Of a stretch of 64,000 nucleotides of DNA, positions 32,991 to 45,600 are shown piece by piece. Below the pieces are notes generated by a model, which was given only the letters and a program-made list of their open reading frames with translations, searched no databases and had not been told where the DNA came from. The position numbers and the translations under genes were made by a program. Position 1 is the stretch's first letter. Each line of letters opens with the position of its first letter. This DNA is from Aphelenchoides besseyi (taxonomy: Eukaryota > Nematoda > Chromadorea > Rhabditida > Aphelenchoididae). The DNA is taken from contig JAMPIQ010000001.1 in the NCBI GenBank assembly GCA_024699855.1, positions 4,340,001 through 4,404,000 on the forward strand, given 5' to 3'.

Positions 32991-34248
32991 ATGACGTTAT
33001 CGTGTCGTTTCTACGCCAATGAGTATCCTGAACAGGAAGAAACGGTTGTAGCCAAAGTTCAGAAAATGTCTCCACTTGGTGCTTACGTACGTTCTCGGTC
33101 ATAATTGATTGCTATTGAGTACTTGTATTTTAGGTTACATTGACTGAGTTCAACAACAAAGGTGAGTTTGTCAGAATACTCTCCGTCGATTACTTTTGAT
33201 GTTTCAGAGGGCATGATATTGCTGTCCGAGTTGTCTCGTCGGCGTATTCGTTCAGTCAACAAACTGATTCGTGTGGGTCGTAGCGAATACGTGGTGGTCA
33301 TTCGTGTGGACAAAGAGAAGGGATACATTGATCTGTCAAAACGACGTGTCTACTCCAAGGATTTAATTCAGTGCGAAGAGCGATTTGCACGCGCCAAAGC
33401 CATCAATAGCATTTTGCGACACGTTGCTGAACAGTTGGGTTATACGGAGAATTCACAACTGGAAGAGTTGTACGACAAAACTGCGTGGCATTTCGATCGA
33501 AAACTAAAGAAAAAGGCTGCAGCTTACGATATTTTTAAGAAAGCATTGACGTGAGTTTGTTTGACAGCTTTCAAACAAATTGCTTGTTTCTAGTGATTCC
33601 ACGGTTTTCGATGAGTGTGACATTGACCAGAAAGTCAAAGACAAACTCATTGAAGACATTAAGAAGAAGCTCACTCCGCAAGCGCTGAAGATTCGTGCAG
33701 ATATCGAAGTGAGTTGTTTTGCGTATGATGGAATTGAAGCGGTGAAAACGGCGCTGATCAAAGGCAAAGAGTGTTCAACCGAGGATCTGCCTATTAAGGT
33801 TCGTTTTTTCATCAGGAACGTGTTAACCAATTCAACAGATTCATTTGATTGCCGCTCCGCTATTTGTTGTTACTGCGCAGACCATGGACCGTAACGATGG
33901 TATTGAGTCGGTGAACAAGGCGCTTGACTGCATTAAAAACTCGATCGAATCGGCAGGTGGAACGTTCAAAATACAAATGCCGGTTGGTTAGACGCTTCAA
34001 ACATTTTTCGATTGTTGTACTTTCAGCCAAAGGCCGTTACCAATGTCGACGAAGAAGAGATCAAGAAAAGAATGGAACTATTGGGATTGGCTGAAGAGGA
34101 TGAAGAAGGATCGGGATCGGAAATTGAAGATGACGAAGGACTTGTTGCTCCTAAAGGTCTCGATCAGGCTGCTGACGCTAACGAAGCCGAACAAGCCAAA
34201 TTGAAACGACCCAGCAAGGAAGAAGAGGACGATGAAGAGAGCGATTGA
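32991..34248 (+). CDS. EIF2S1: Translation initiation factor eIF2-alpha
   Basis: Regulatory subunit of eIF2, which delivers initiator tRNA to the 40S subunit. ATG at 32991. S1 domain '[19 protein letters not shown]'; kinase target '[14 protein letters not shown]' with the regulated serine at residue 51 (counting Met), unchanged; 'VRVGRSEYV'-like '[12 protein letters not shown]', 'DLSKRRV'; helical and alpha/beta domains through '[13 protein letters not shown]'; acidic tail '…[10 protein letters not shown]'. Six introns. The last 33 coding bases plus the 3' flank belong to a 1.25-kb block duplicated at 45858-47110. Confidence 0.95.
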
Positions 34249-35466
34249 TCTTGGAAAGTTGAGTTGTAATTTAACATTATCATCTTGTTGCGATAATAAA
34301 TTTTTGTTGGAATTGCATGGAAACAACTCGATAAATTATTTTGTTCTTTACATCGTTTAATCACTAGAACTTAAGAAGAAATCGGACAACAAGTTCGAAG
34401 GCTCATGAAGAAATGCGACGGAGAACATTGAGAAGCGGACGCAGAATTCGTGTACCCAGACCGAGAACCTGCTTCTCGCAACCTCGCAACGCTTCATCCT
34501 CAGCTGTTTGTTGATTCCAGAAAAACGGGGAGTACGACAAATTGGACGGTAATCTACGGGCAAGTCGCTCAGTTGCCGTCATCTTCAAAATGTGAGGATA
34601 GAACTTCTTCAAAGCAAAGTGAGCGAGATTGAATAGTGAATCAGGTCTTCTACAACTTGCAATATAAAACGAAATAGACGAAAACTACTAACCGTAAAAA
34701 AATTCGATGGAATGACTGTTGTTTGGGACCTTTGGATTTGATAAGAGTTAAAATGCCTGTTGCTTCGCTAACAACAATCGTCGATTTAGATTCGATGTCC
34801 CACTTAGCAACAAGACGCCATTGCATTGTCGTGATATCGAGAAAAATCAAGTGGTAAAATGGAATCACACCTTCCATCTCCCGCAAACGAATGAACAAAC
34901 GATGATCGACCCAAAAGGACGACTTAATGAACAGCGGATGCTAAAGGAAGGAAATGAGTAGTTGCAGTATTCAACATACGTTATTGGCAATATTACTCGG
35001 AAGAGCGTAGTGAAAAAACGGCAGTTTACTTGTGCCAATTGAAGAAACATTCCCGGTTGTCATGTCCAAGACGTGCAAAGTACTCAGATCTAAGCGATAC
35101 AAATCTCGATGATTCTCAGTTGCCGTAAACTGTGTGAAATAGTACAGTTTCTCATCGATGATATTGAAACATTGGAACCAGTAGGCAGCGCCTTGACGAT
35201 CGGGAATTGGTGTGATTGGCGAATTGACGGTGAACGTTCTATGTGGAGTCGAATCGTCAATGTGATAGAGATCGAAATGGACTTCATTTCTGTCGGCGTT
35301 CCAATGGTAAATAAGGAAACGATCACCTGATAAGCGTTCGGACGTACGAAACGGATAACCGAATGAACGTTCTTCAATGGTTTCCATTTTTCGTTCTTCG
35401 AAATTCATTCGAATTTTCAGCAGCCGATCGTGAACTCGTAGAATAAAGATGTTCGTGGTTATTTGG
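34216..35466. repeat. Duplicated 1.25-kb block, source copy
   Basis: This segment, from eleven codons before the eIF2-alpha stop to inside the second exon of the orphan gene, recurs in the same orientation at 45858-47110 with two single-base insertions and at least one substitution (AATAAAG to AATGAAG). The copy here keeps both genes open, so it is taken as the source. Confidence 0.9.
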
Positions 35467-35763
35467 AAGAATTCGGAGATGAATATCCGCTTTCGGTGAT
35501 ATGGAATACATCTGGAAAAAATGAATAAAAAAAGATTGAAAGTCAGAAACTCACATGAGGGAGTCGCAGAAGGTGTCGATGGCATAAAGACCTTTCGATG
35601 TGTACAAGTAGAATATTCGGGAGTCGATCGTCGACCAACATGAATGAATTAGGTTTTCTGAGTCGATGATTCGAGAAACTTGAGCGTAAAATGCCGGCTG
35701 CTGGAACTTGAACGTCGGACCACATGGCCACTCCAATTGCGAATTTCGGAAGCCGGCCGCCAT
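34403..35763 (-). CDS. Orphan protein with propeller-like repeats and SOCS-box-like C-terminus
   Basis: ATG at 35763 (MAAGFRNSQLEWP…), stop at 34403. Exons joined: first through '…FCDSL', then 'ICIPYHRKRIFISEFFQITT…' (intron about 55 bp), a long exon to 'LPSNIAN', 'HPLFIKSSFWVDHRLFIRL…IFLR' and 'DSLFNLAHFALKKF…LLNVLRRISS'. The middle consists of repeated 'xxLYxIDxx' beta-hairpin-like units (LYAIDTF, FDLYHIDD, LYRLDLST, LIFLDITT), suggesting a beta propeller. The end 'DSLFNLAHFALKKFYP…ARRLPSNL' resembles SOCS/F-box-type helices of ligase adaptors. Nematode-specific adaptor is an inference. Convergent with eIF2-alpha; most of it is duplicated at 45858-47110. Confidence 0.6.
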
Positions 35764-36102
35764 TCCGACTTTCACTCAACGGTCAGTTTTCCATCAAATT
35801 TCTCAAGAACAAACATTATAAAATAAACCATAAATCCGGACGCTCAATCTTTCATGCGAATAGCGAAAACGCGAGAGACGAGTAAGTTGGTGCTGAGAGA
35901 AAGAATATCGAATGTTTGGTTTTGTGTTTAAACAGCATTGACTATTTTGTTATAATCCACGTCAGCATTTGAGATGAGACATAATTCTCATGTATAAGTC
36001 ATGTAATTAGCAGTGTTTTCGGCTAACAGATGGCCACCTCACATCGATCATTTGCGCTGAAACATAAGGATGAAAGAGTCGTTATGTTTATTCGATGATT
36101 TC
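35764..36102. other. Intergenic region
   Basis: About 340 bp between the orphan gene start and the FMO gene stop; AT-rich, no repeat or RNA gene seen. Confidence 0.4.
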
Positions 36103-37618
36103 TCAGTAACAATCTAAATCAACAAATGGCTGAACTTCAAAATTTTCGGAGTCCAAAATACGATAGCGAAAACTTTTGAAGGTTGCCAAGTCTTTTGTTC
36201 GCTGCTCGTGAACGTTATCGAAGATTTTGCGGATCACCGGCTTCAATGGTGGTTGATTGGCCAATTTCGCTAAGTGATCGAAATACTTCCATTGATCTGG
36301 ACCCAGTCGATGAAAGTATCCTTTAATTAGTCGTAGACAAATGCTCGAGCATAAGTTCACTTACCAATGGGATCGCCGTTTAATTTCAGTTCCCTGCAAA
36401 AGAAACGTAAACATGATAAACCGACTGCTATTACTTTAAGCGATTCTCCTCAAAGCTTTCAAGTTCTTCTTGTGATGGAACTGGGCTAGAACCGTCAGCT
36501 AATGCAAGCGCGTACTTCACTTGCTGATCGAAGCAAACAAATGGGATTAGAAACCAACATTTGCCGATAACAAACAACGAAGTTGGATAGCGGACGTGAA
36601 TGCAATGTTCGTATAATGGAGAAACATACCAATTATCTGATTTCACTTCAAGAAGATCCGATTGACAGAATGGGACTTCGTATTTGTAACCGGTGCAAAA
36701 AACGACTGCATCGAGATTGTCCAATTGTTCGCCGTTTCCCAATAATAAGCTTCGGCCGTTGAAAACACTTATGACGTTTGCATTTATTACAACGTTCTCT
36801 GGCAGACCATATTTCACCTTCATGTTGTACAACAGGTGAACCTAAAACCTCGTTAATTGATATTTTTTGAGTGCTTACTTTTCGAGCCACTTTGCTAATT
36901 TGAATTGCGACATCAACTCCACTCGGTCCAGCACCAACAATTGCCACCTCTTTTCCCACGTATTCATCTGGTCTTTTATAGTTGTGGCAATGAATCCATG
37001 GAATTGTTAACTGACTGGCAAACAAAGGTATTCTTGGAGTAGAGAAATGTCCGTTGCAAATAAACAGAAGATCGAAACGGTAGATTTCAGCGGATGTAAT
37101 CTGTTCGCTTAACACTCCATTCGTTTGGTCGTTCGACGATTTTGATGGTTTAACAGTAACAAGCCACTGAGCATCTTGCCGATTGATCTTCGTGACTGTT
37201 GTGTTGAACTGAACATTATATTGATAGAATTTTCGCTTTGTTTACTTACTTTAATTAAATGTCGAATGGGTTTTGCATAACGTTTCAAATAATCTAACAT
37301 CTCTTGGTGATGAATAAAAGAACGTCCGCTATCGGTTGTCAGTTCCAAATGCTCCAAACTCATTACTTCTTTTGGAATGTTCGTGCTAAAGAAGAGTCAA
37401 TACTCAAGGATTCATTCAATTGCAACCTACAACATCTTTTCGTAAAGCGAACTGAAAGAGTTTGGTTTCGGAGAATAGAGCCATGTTCCACCACAATCGG
37501 ATAATTGTTCAAAGACCGTAACATCATAGCCGTGATCCTGACAATGTCGAGCAGCACATAGACCGGCAGCTCCAGCTCCCAGAATGCAAACTCGTTTTGT
37601 GGTTCGCTTCACAACCAT
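36103..37618 (-). CDS. Flavin-containing monooxygenase
   Basis: NADPH- and FAD-dependent enzyme of the ER or cytosol that oxidises nitrogen and sulfur in xenobiotics and metabolites. ATG at 37618. FAD motif 'CILGAGAAGLCAARHC', then 'CGGTWLYS'; NADPH motif 'VAIVGAGPSGVDVAIQIS'; FMO identifying region 'HCHNYKRPDEY'; ATG motif-like 'DAVVFCTGYKYEVPF'. The C-terminus 'RYRILDSENFEVQPFVDLDCY' ends with the stop at 36103. Six or so exons with 40-60 bp introns. About 420 residues, shorter than vertebrate FMOs and closer to invertebrate senecionine-oxygenase-like forms. Confidence 0.9.
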
Positions 37619-38486
37619 TGTGTTGGTTCCTGTAACTAGAAGTTGAATGAAAGCTTACTTGCACGAAAAGGTCCGATCGCAATAGTTGATTATCGCGATT
37701 ATTTACGATCAACAGAAACTTTCTATTCACAAACATATGCCGTTAGTTTACCCATTATCTTATCATTCTGTAATATATAACCGATGAGTAAAGACCAAAG
37801 AACGCGAATGCTTGTTGAAAGCATATCAATTGAGAGTTATAGTTAAGTTGGAAGACAAAAATGAACGCACTTTATTATTTCTTGCAACTAATGTAGCGAA
37901 CGGTCACCAATCAATTTCCGGTTACGTGAGAATGATTGCCGATAAGACTTTAAAGTAAATGAATGCTCAACGCAACAGAAATTGCACGTTCGAAACTCCC
38001 GTTACATCAAAACATCTAACAAAGAATGTGATCCAAAAGGCAACAGGTCGATTTTTAGACATAAACACACTAAACATTCTAGCGATTTCTAAGGTTGTTC
38101 AAGACGCTCATTGTAATTGGAAATTAAACACCTTTTTAGACATATACATTTGGTTTCAGTCTTATTGACGAATAACGAAGAGATCGAAATACTTTTAAGA
38201 TGATCGATTGCTTTCGATCTAGTTTCAAGTTCTGCGTACCTTCATCAAACTTCAATCTGACGTTCCAAGAATTTGTCCTTCGATCTTGTGATCGTTGTTA
38301 TTTGCGGGAGAACTTTAAAAATCGAAAGTCAAATCGTCGGCAATTGTTCACAGATTTGTGATTAGAAAGATTCGTGCGATGTAATGAGATGAATAATCAA
38401 AACAGTTCTTTAAAATTCAATATGATTCACGATGTAAATTCTCCGTAAATTCTCCGCTCGGCCAATAGCTGTTGTTGCAGTTTAAA
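37619..38486. other. Intergenic region
   Basis: About 870 bp. The part next to 37619 carries acceptor-like 'CTTCTAG' and 'GTTACAG' on the minus strand just before the FMO ATG. A short plus frame (37959-38168) has no recognised feature. Confidence 0.4.
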
Positions 38487-38761
38487 ATGCGTTTCTTTTT
38501 TCTCTTGACTATGCTTCTAGTTGTGGTTGATGGTCAGATGGGTGTGTACAAAGGGAAAATCCATTGTAAGCGAAAAGTATTCTAATTGACAAAAAAAGAT
38601 ATTTAGACGTGTATGTTACGTCAGTGAAATGGCCCAATGATTGCGAATATACGAATAACTGTGAGAACTACTGCGCAGACGAATATCAGACCGGTTACTC
38701 GCGTTGCGAGCGCGGTTGTGCCTGTGGTTTCTACGATGATATCTTCAAGAAACTTTTTTGA
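38487..38761 (+). CDS. Secreted six-cysteine peptide with CS-alpha-beta spacing
   Basis: ATG at 38487. Two exons (38487-38564 and about 38606-38761, intron 41 bp) encode 77 residues. A signal peptide MRFFFLLTMLLVVVDG is followed by a short linker and six Cys at residues 39, 45, 49, 60, 64 and 66: C-x5-C-x3-C-x10-C-x3-C-x1-C. The C-x3-C plus later C-x1-C pair is the cysteine-stabilised alpha-beta signature shared by defensins and related antimicrobial or ion-channel peptides. Exported host-defence peptide is the most likely role. No close relative recognised. Confidence 0.7.
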
Positions 38762-39200
38762 TTGTCGTTTCAAACAAATAAAGTGCTCACGATCAGCCTT
38801 AACCCTTTTGTTTTTCAATATTTGCTCTCGAAAGAGCCTCCAAAAATTTTACTCTGGGTCTTCAACAAGGCCCTGATAGTAAGAATGGTACGAGAAATGC
38901 GAGCCAGCGACCGACTGCATGTTCCAAAGGAGACGGTCAAGTTGATGGGTCGCAAAGGCGGCGAGGTTCTCAAGAGCAGTTCTCTTTCCTTCGTACTCTG
39001 ACCAACTGCCGTCCACTTTTCGCACACTCTTTTCCACCGCAACGCTGCTACGCTCGCGCTCAGCAAGATAGAAAGCGATTATTCGGTTGACTGCAATGTC
39101 CAATTAGTTTTATAGTTAAAAGTTTATTGACAAATCAGAAACATAAGAATATCTTTTTGCGTATCTGAGAATGAAAGAAATTGAGCAAAACGATTAGACA

Positions 39201-40667
39201 TCACATGTACGTGATTTGATAATATTCATTATTTGGACCGACGGCATTCGTCCTCGTTGTTTCGTCCTCTAGATCTAACCAAAATTCGTCGTCATTACTG
39301 TCAGATTGATTGGAAACGTGAAACGAGTCGGAAAGCTGATTGAGTGTGTTAAGAACATCTACAAATAGAAATGAGAACAATTACTTATGAGTTCTGAACC
39401 TGCGAAAAAGTCCTCATCGGAATGATATGCGGAATCGGTAAGTGATGAGTGTTGTAAGAACGGTAGAAAAACGTCATCACTCATATCAACGAGAATAAGT
39501 GTGATTCTGCTGGCACGTAGGAATCGAGATACATCACCAACAGAGTTTGGGAATAGAACAGGAGCAAATAACATTAAAAGATCTAAACTTCTTTTCAGTA
39601 CTTTTCTATTGTTCTTTCTTACCAGTGTATGAATCGATTAGATTTCCGGCGGATTGTTGCGCTAAATTGCGCAGCGATTTACACACCAAGTATGTGAACT
39701 GTCTTAGAAAGATGGGTAGTTCTTGGATTAATCCATTGACAAAGTCCAAAGCCAAATCCAATCGACTGTGCAAACTCACGCATAGAAACTCCTCATCCTG
39801 ATCGTCGAAGATGCCGCCTGGAAAATCGGCCAGAAGTTGGCGTAGCACTGCGATTATAACGTTAGGATCGGCATTCGCAATTTCGCTGCGACTAGTTTTG
39901 GACTTTCGAAGTCGCCGGATCAGACGTTGAACTTCTGTAATCAACTCAAATCAGTGGTGATCAAAAACAAAAGTTTACGAACCGGGTGTTCGTGAATATC
40001 GAAGTCCAATTCGTTTCCGTTGATTCTCCGCAACTTTCAAATCACACAAATTGGCCACGAAATACTGCAAAGTAGACGTTGTAATCGGAACTTGATCCTG
40101 CGATTCGTATAGTTTTTCCATTGTTAAGTACGAGATCAATCGGCCAACTCAGAAAGAACGGAAACCCACTTTAAGTATGTGACAAATAAATTAGATTGGA
40201 AAAACTCTCATTGCTTATCAATTGACAAAAACGGGTCTTAATCACCATTCGCACGCGCTAATTTTACGACTTCGGCGCTTCAAATGACCAACAGCTCGTG
40301 GCCATTCTCCTTTTGTTTAGTACAATAAAACCGCGATTATTTTTAGTCACAATGTTTGTAAAAAGAAACAAACCTGGAGAATTGGCTCGACCATGATCTC
40401 CGTGTAAACTTTGCTGCCCAATTCTTTCAAGTTTCCCAAACGATTCGAAACAAAACGCCGCTGTTTAGATCGTGGACTTGGACTCTGCAGCAAAGCATCT
40501 TGAAAGGTCGTTTTCGTTTGAAAGTTCTGTAGACTCGAAGACGTAGAACTGTGAGATAACTCAACACTGGAAACTTCGTCGTCATCCAACTCCATTTCAT
40601 TATCGAACTCGGGCGAAATCCCTTCGTCCACCGAATGACCGTCTGATTCTTCGATTTTGTTCTCCAT
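39201..40667 (-). CDS. RhoGAP-like domain protein
   Basis: ATG at 40667 (MENKIEESDGHSVDEG…), acidic and Ser-rich for about 90 residues with 'SPSPRSKQRRF'. Then 'DQVPITTSTLQYFVANL', 'RIGLRYSRTPEVQRLIRRL', 'DPNVIIAVLRQLLADFPGG', a helix 'LALDFVNGLIQELPIFLRQFTYLVCKSLRNLAQQS' and 'MLFAPVLFPN', in the order of a RhoGAP domain (…G-x-F-R-x-x-G…, 'H.va..LK.fLReLPePL', 'NLA.vFaP.Lf'). The arginine-finger site reads G-L-R-Y-S where families have G-x-F-R-x-S-G, so catalysis is doubtful. Stop at 39201-39203 after an acidic tail. Exons joined over about five introns. Confidence 0.6.
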
Positions 40668-42689
40668 TTATGCTCCAGCTACATTACCACCGAATCAGAA
40701 GACTGCAAACGTAAACGGTCAGAACGGGACTTTTTCTGTTCATAAAAGTCGTTCAAACTCCCGCTGCGTAAAAACGATTTTCAACGGCGATTCGTAAAAC
40801 GAGTTGTCAATCGAAGAGAGATAATTGTTGCGGAAATGCTGTTACGTGAGATTGTTTAATTAGAAATGTTACGTAAGACGTTCAGTATCCAACGAGAATA
40901 TCAACGTGAAAGTTCAAGAGATTCAGACCAAAAGAAACCGTTCAAGGCTGAAAAGAAGCCGAATCAAGTTGACTTTGAATCGAACGACGATTAGCGCTCG
41001 AACGTAATTGAAATCCGCTCCTAAAGCGCCAAAATTGCAAACGGCAAACCGGAGGCTTTTCGCTCGTCAGCGAAATCGCTACCGGAACTTCGTTTGATGA
41101 CTGACGGCTTGCGACCTTCGACATTCACGACAAAACTGCACGACTATAATTAGTAAAGTGGTCGAAGAAAATGCCAATTGTAAAACAACACTGCTCTCTA
41201 AACTCGACTTCTAAAGTGATGGCAACGATTTCGCCCACTTGTTCTAATCCACGTAACAGCTCAAAACGCGCATCGTGACTATAAAAAGATGCGAAACATG
41301 AGAAAATATTTACGGAGATTCTTCCTCAATACAATTTCTCTTTTTATTGTCGAGTTTAGTTCACGTCTTGAAAGGACCATTAAAAAGCACTTGTGCTTTC
41401 ATTGACGAATACGCTGCATCGTGTTGATGATCATCGTTTACAAACAAAACGATCAAACTGATATTCACAAAACAAATGTGTGACGAGAGGAATATATGAG
41501 GAATCTGAAGTTTTTACTCCAAACAACCTTGACCTTCGAAGCAAGAGCTCAAAAATACCTAAAGATTAACAGGAACGATAAGCATGAAATACGGGAGTAA
41601 CAATGGAAATCGTAAAACAAACCGCCGAATTCGTTTGCTCTTAAAACTTGCACGTCGAGCTTCCGAAATCGTTTCGCATGCTAATGAGTTTGATGGTACG
41701 CAAAAATTCCACCAATCTTCGCGATCAAAAACGTAAAGGTCTTCAACAAAAACTAATTTTATTTCTTCCGGAATTGAATTGGGGTTGCGAAGGCTTGAAA
41801 AAAGGTCGATTGACGGATTCGTATTGTCAAGAAGTTTAGTGCGCTAAACGTGAACTCAAAAAGCCGATCAAACGCTCCGTAAACCGATTAAACGTATAAC
41901 AAACCAAATATGTACAATTGTCAGAGAACAACTTTTTTCTGAGGAAACCGATTTTTTCGTCGCGAAATCATCAACCGAAATCTTTCCGCGCCAAAATCCA
42001 ATCGATGTGCGCCAACAGAAAGAAGGAGCGATCGTACGTAATGTTATGCTCCGGCAGTTGCATTCGCCTCGCAAACATCTTCCGCCGAGTTTTATGATTT
42101 TCCGTTGTCACGTGTCGAACCCTCACAATCCCGGAGGGTTCAAAAAGCGGCGGATAACAAAAAGACGATCCACTGGTCAAACCCATTGGTCTCAAGCACC
42201 AACTGAAGTGTCTAATGGATCTCAAGCTTCGACCGCAAAACACTCGTCGCAGTTCACGCGTATAAACCGAACTTTGCGTATCTTCTCTTACAAAAACCAC
42301 TTTCAAGAGCACCTTTCTCCTTCTGAAATTATAGGTCCACGAATCAAACACTTCTACTCTACGAAATGCAAAACAAAAAACCAAATCTGGACTATCAAAA
42401 CAACACAGTTTCCAATAAAATTCCAAACATCATATAAAAAAATGCCGAACGACTGGCAACGAAGTTGGTCTTATTATAATTATTGAACAAGAACAAAATC
42501 ACTGACCAACCTTATGAACATTCAAATGCGCGCTCTTTCTGTTTATTTTTTGGCATCATCCGACAATTTTCTCTGCTGCACTTCATGCTGTTTTCGTTCC
42601 AGCAATATTTATTTCCTTTTCATATACATATGCAAATTTTGTTTATTAGCTGTATTCACATTGATTCATTTCAGTTTTGGATTCGTGAC
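40668..42689. other. Two-kilobase gap without recognised gene
   Basis: Several frames occur, such as 41124-40942 (-) and the Arg/Thr-rich 42007-42486 (+), but none has a domain, a splice partner or conserved motif that I recognise. A TATA-like 'CTATAAAAAGATG' lies at 41279. The last 250 bp are T-rich and look like the leader or first intron of the next gene. Confidence 0.35.
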
Positions 42690-45600
42690 ATGGAGGCCCA
42701 AGTGAATGCTGAAATGGAGGCAGTAAAAGTGGAGATAGCCGAATTGAAGGCTACGCGATCATCGTACATGCAAAAATATGAGGCGGCGTCAGGTATGTTT
42801 TAACTTCTATTCGTTGTTAAATTAGTTTAACCATGAATACGAAAATTGTGAAACATCTATGAACATTTCAATACATTAATTTTGCGTCAGAAACCTTCAT
42901 TTACTATAGTCTTTCGTAATATTTTTTCAGATAATTTGAAGCCCGAATTTCCCAAGTTGTTGACCGCAGTGGAGATGCAACTTGCTCAACTGCAACGACA
43001 AAAAACGGAACTGCAACGAGAAAAAACGGAACTGCAACGAGAAAAAACGGAACTGCAACGAGAAAAAACGGTGCTGCAACGAGAAAAAAAGGTGCTGCTG
43101 GAAAGCACTTTACCGCCATCAAACTCTCGCTCCGCAGCTCCCGCAATTGCTGAAAATAAGTCTGAGGGTGTGTTTTCATAATTTTGGCTGTTTTAGATTC
43201 TCATTATAAAATACAGGGTGTCCCAGCTGAAATCCTCATTTTTACACGCTTATAACTTTTTTATGCGTGAACCGATTTTTATGAAACTTTTTCTGTTGAA
43301 TAGCTTGAAGTTTGCATTTTTGTTTCATATCAAATTCGATACAAATTTCTCGACGGAAGGCATCGATAAAAGCAAATTTCTGAAATGAGCGCTTTCTTTC
43401 ACTTGCGTTCTCTCTTTCATTTTTTTCCACTCAAAATTTCGCATGGTTTGGTCTGCTCAAGAAAAGGCGTACTGTGTTCTGGTGTTTGCCAAAACTGGAA
43501 GTGCAACGTCCGTTCAACGTCAATTCCGCAGTCATTTTGGATTAAGTCGGCACGCTTCTGTACCCGATCGAACGAATTTTTCGCGCTGGACCAATGAACT
43601 TTTGAATCGCGGGACTTGTGAAGCAAAAAAACCGAATCGATGACGGTCCGTCTTCTTGATTTCCTTTTCTGATTTCTTTGTCAGGTCAGCTCGTAGCGAA
43701 GAGAACGTTGAAGTAATTTTGGACGCTATTCGCAACAATCCAAATCTTTCAGTGCGAGCAATAGCAAATCTTGAAAACATGCCCTCCAAATCTTCCGTTC
43801 ATCGCATTTTGAAGGTTGAAATCTTTTGTTAATTTTTGTCATCTCATTCTCTAGGCCGAAAATTTCCACCCATACAAGATGCGCATGCTTCACGAACTTC
43901 GTCCCGACAGCCATCAAGCTCGTGTCGAGCATGCAATTTCAATCCTCGGCCTCATTGATGCTCAACATGAATTTTTGTCGAACATCATCTTTACCGATGA
44001 AGCTTACTTTCAACTTCACGGTCACGTTAATCATCAAAACTTCCGGTATTGGTCCGATGAAAACCCGATTTGGTGAGATCAAGATGACCGTTGAATTGAT
44101 CAAAACGTTGGCATCAGGTATCGTGAGGAACCGTTGCACTCACCGCGTTTGACGGTTTGGGCTGGAATCAGCAAGCGTGGAGTCATCGGCCCTTTTTTCA
44201 CCCGAGAAAACGTGACCGGCAATTTATATCTTCGACTTCTTCAAGATCAAATGCACCCGATCATCTTGACTTGGCCACAATACCACGAGTTGATTTGGAT
44301 GCAAGACGGTGCACCGCCGCATTTTTCGGTTGCAGTCCGGGATTGGTTGAACGACACGTTTTCACTGCGCTGGATGGGTCGTGGAACTCCGGCAAACCCA
44401 GCTCCTCATCGGTGGCCTCCGTATAGTCCCGACCTACCTCCTTGTGACTTCTTTCTTTGGGGATGTTTCAAAGGAAAAATCTACCGTACTCAACCAACGG
44501 ATTTGAACGACTTGCAAAGTCGATTCGAATTTGCGAATTTGCCGCAGGATATGGTGAATCGTGCAATTACGGATTATGAACGTCGATTGGAACTGGTTAT
44601 CGATAATGATGGAAAACACGTTGAAATTTGAAGCATAAACTTTTTGATTTTAGCCAACCAAGCCCCATGCGAAATTTTGAGTGGAAAAAAATGAAAGAGA
44701 GAACGCAAGTGAAAGAAAGCGCTCATTTCAGAAATTTGCTTCTATCGATGACTTCCGTCGAGAAATTTGTATCGAATTTGATATGAAACAAAAATGCAAA
44801 CTTCAAGCTATTCAACAGAAAAAGTTTCATAAAAATCGGTTCACGCATAAAAAAGTTATAAGCGTGTAAAAATGAGGATTTCAGCTGGGACACCCTGTAC
44901 ACTAACTATTTTTTATTAATTTCAGCTTCTTCACCAATGATTGTCGATTCACCCATTTCTCGGGATGAAGGTCATTTTTTCATAGTATCTTGCTGATACT
45001 ATGTTTTAGAACAAGTGATCGAACAAATGAAGAAGTATGTTTACCGGGTCGATGGAGTAGTCGCATGTGCCACCGCGATTAGCCTAACTATTTTGGCTTC
45101 CTGCTATCACTGCATAAAGCATTGTGTTATGACTGGTACAGATGTTGACGAATTATCTTCTCATCGTAATACTGTTATTGGGCTCACACATGCAGTAACG
45201 AATCAACAAATTCAAGCGAGAATCCATTTTTATTCTGTCGAGAAGGATGTCGTGTTGCTAAAAACGGACGTGAATTTAATGGATGCCGATGAAATTGCGT
45301 TTCGCCACGCGTATTTCGGACAACCTTACTATCTACTGGTGAGTATTACACAAGGCATTTGCATAATTAATAGTTAATTTGTTTAAGGGAATACCGATTT
45401 CTGATGATGGAACACCGCTGCAGTTGATTAGCGGGAGAATTTCAGCAATATTCAAAGGCGACCTTTCGACTTCTATCAAGTTTCTACATGGCCATGGAAC
45501 GGCACGTCCTGGAGTGTCCGGTGGTCCAGTTTTTGCTCGCGTATTGTTCGATGGAGGACCAACTCTTCTCGGTATTGTGGTTTCTGGACAAGCAGTTTCG

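Noticed and set aside
42007..42486. 159-codon Arg/Thr/Ser-rich frame
   Set aside because: No ATG context, domain or splice partner; composition follows the local AC-rich sequence.
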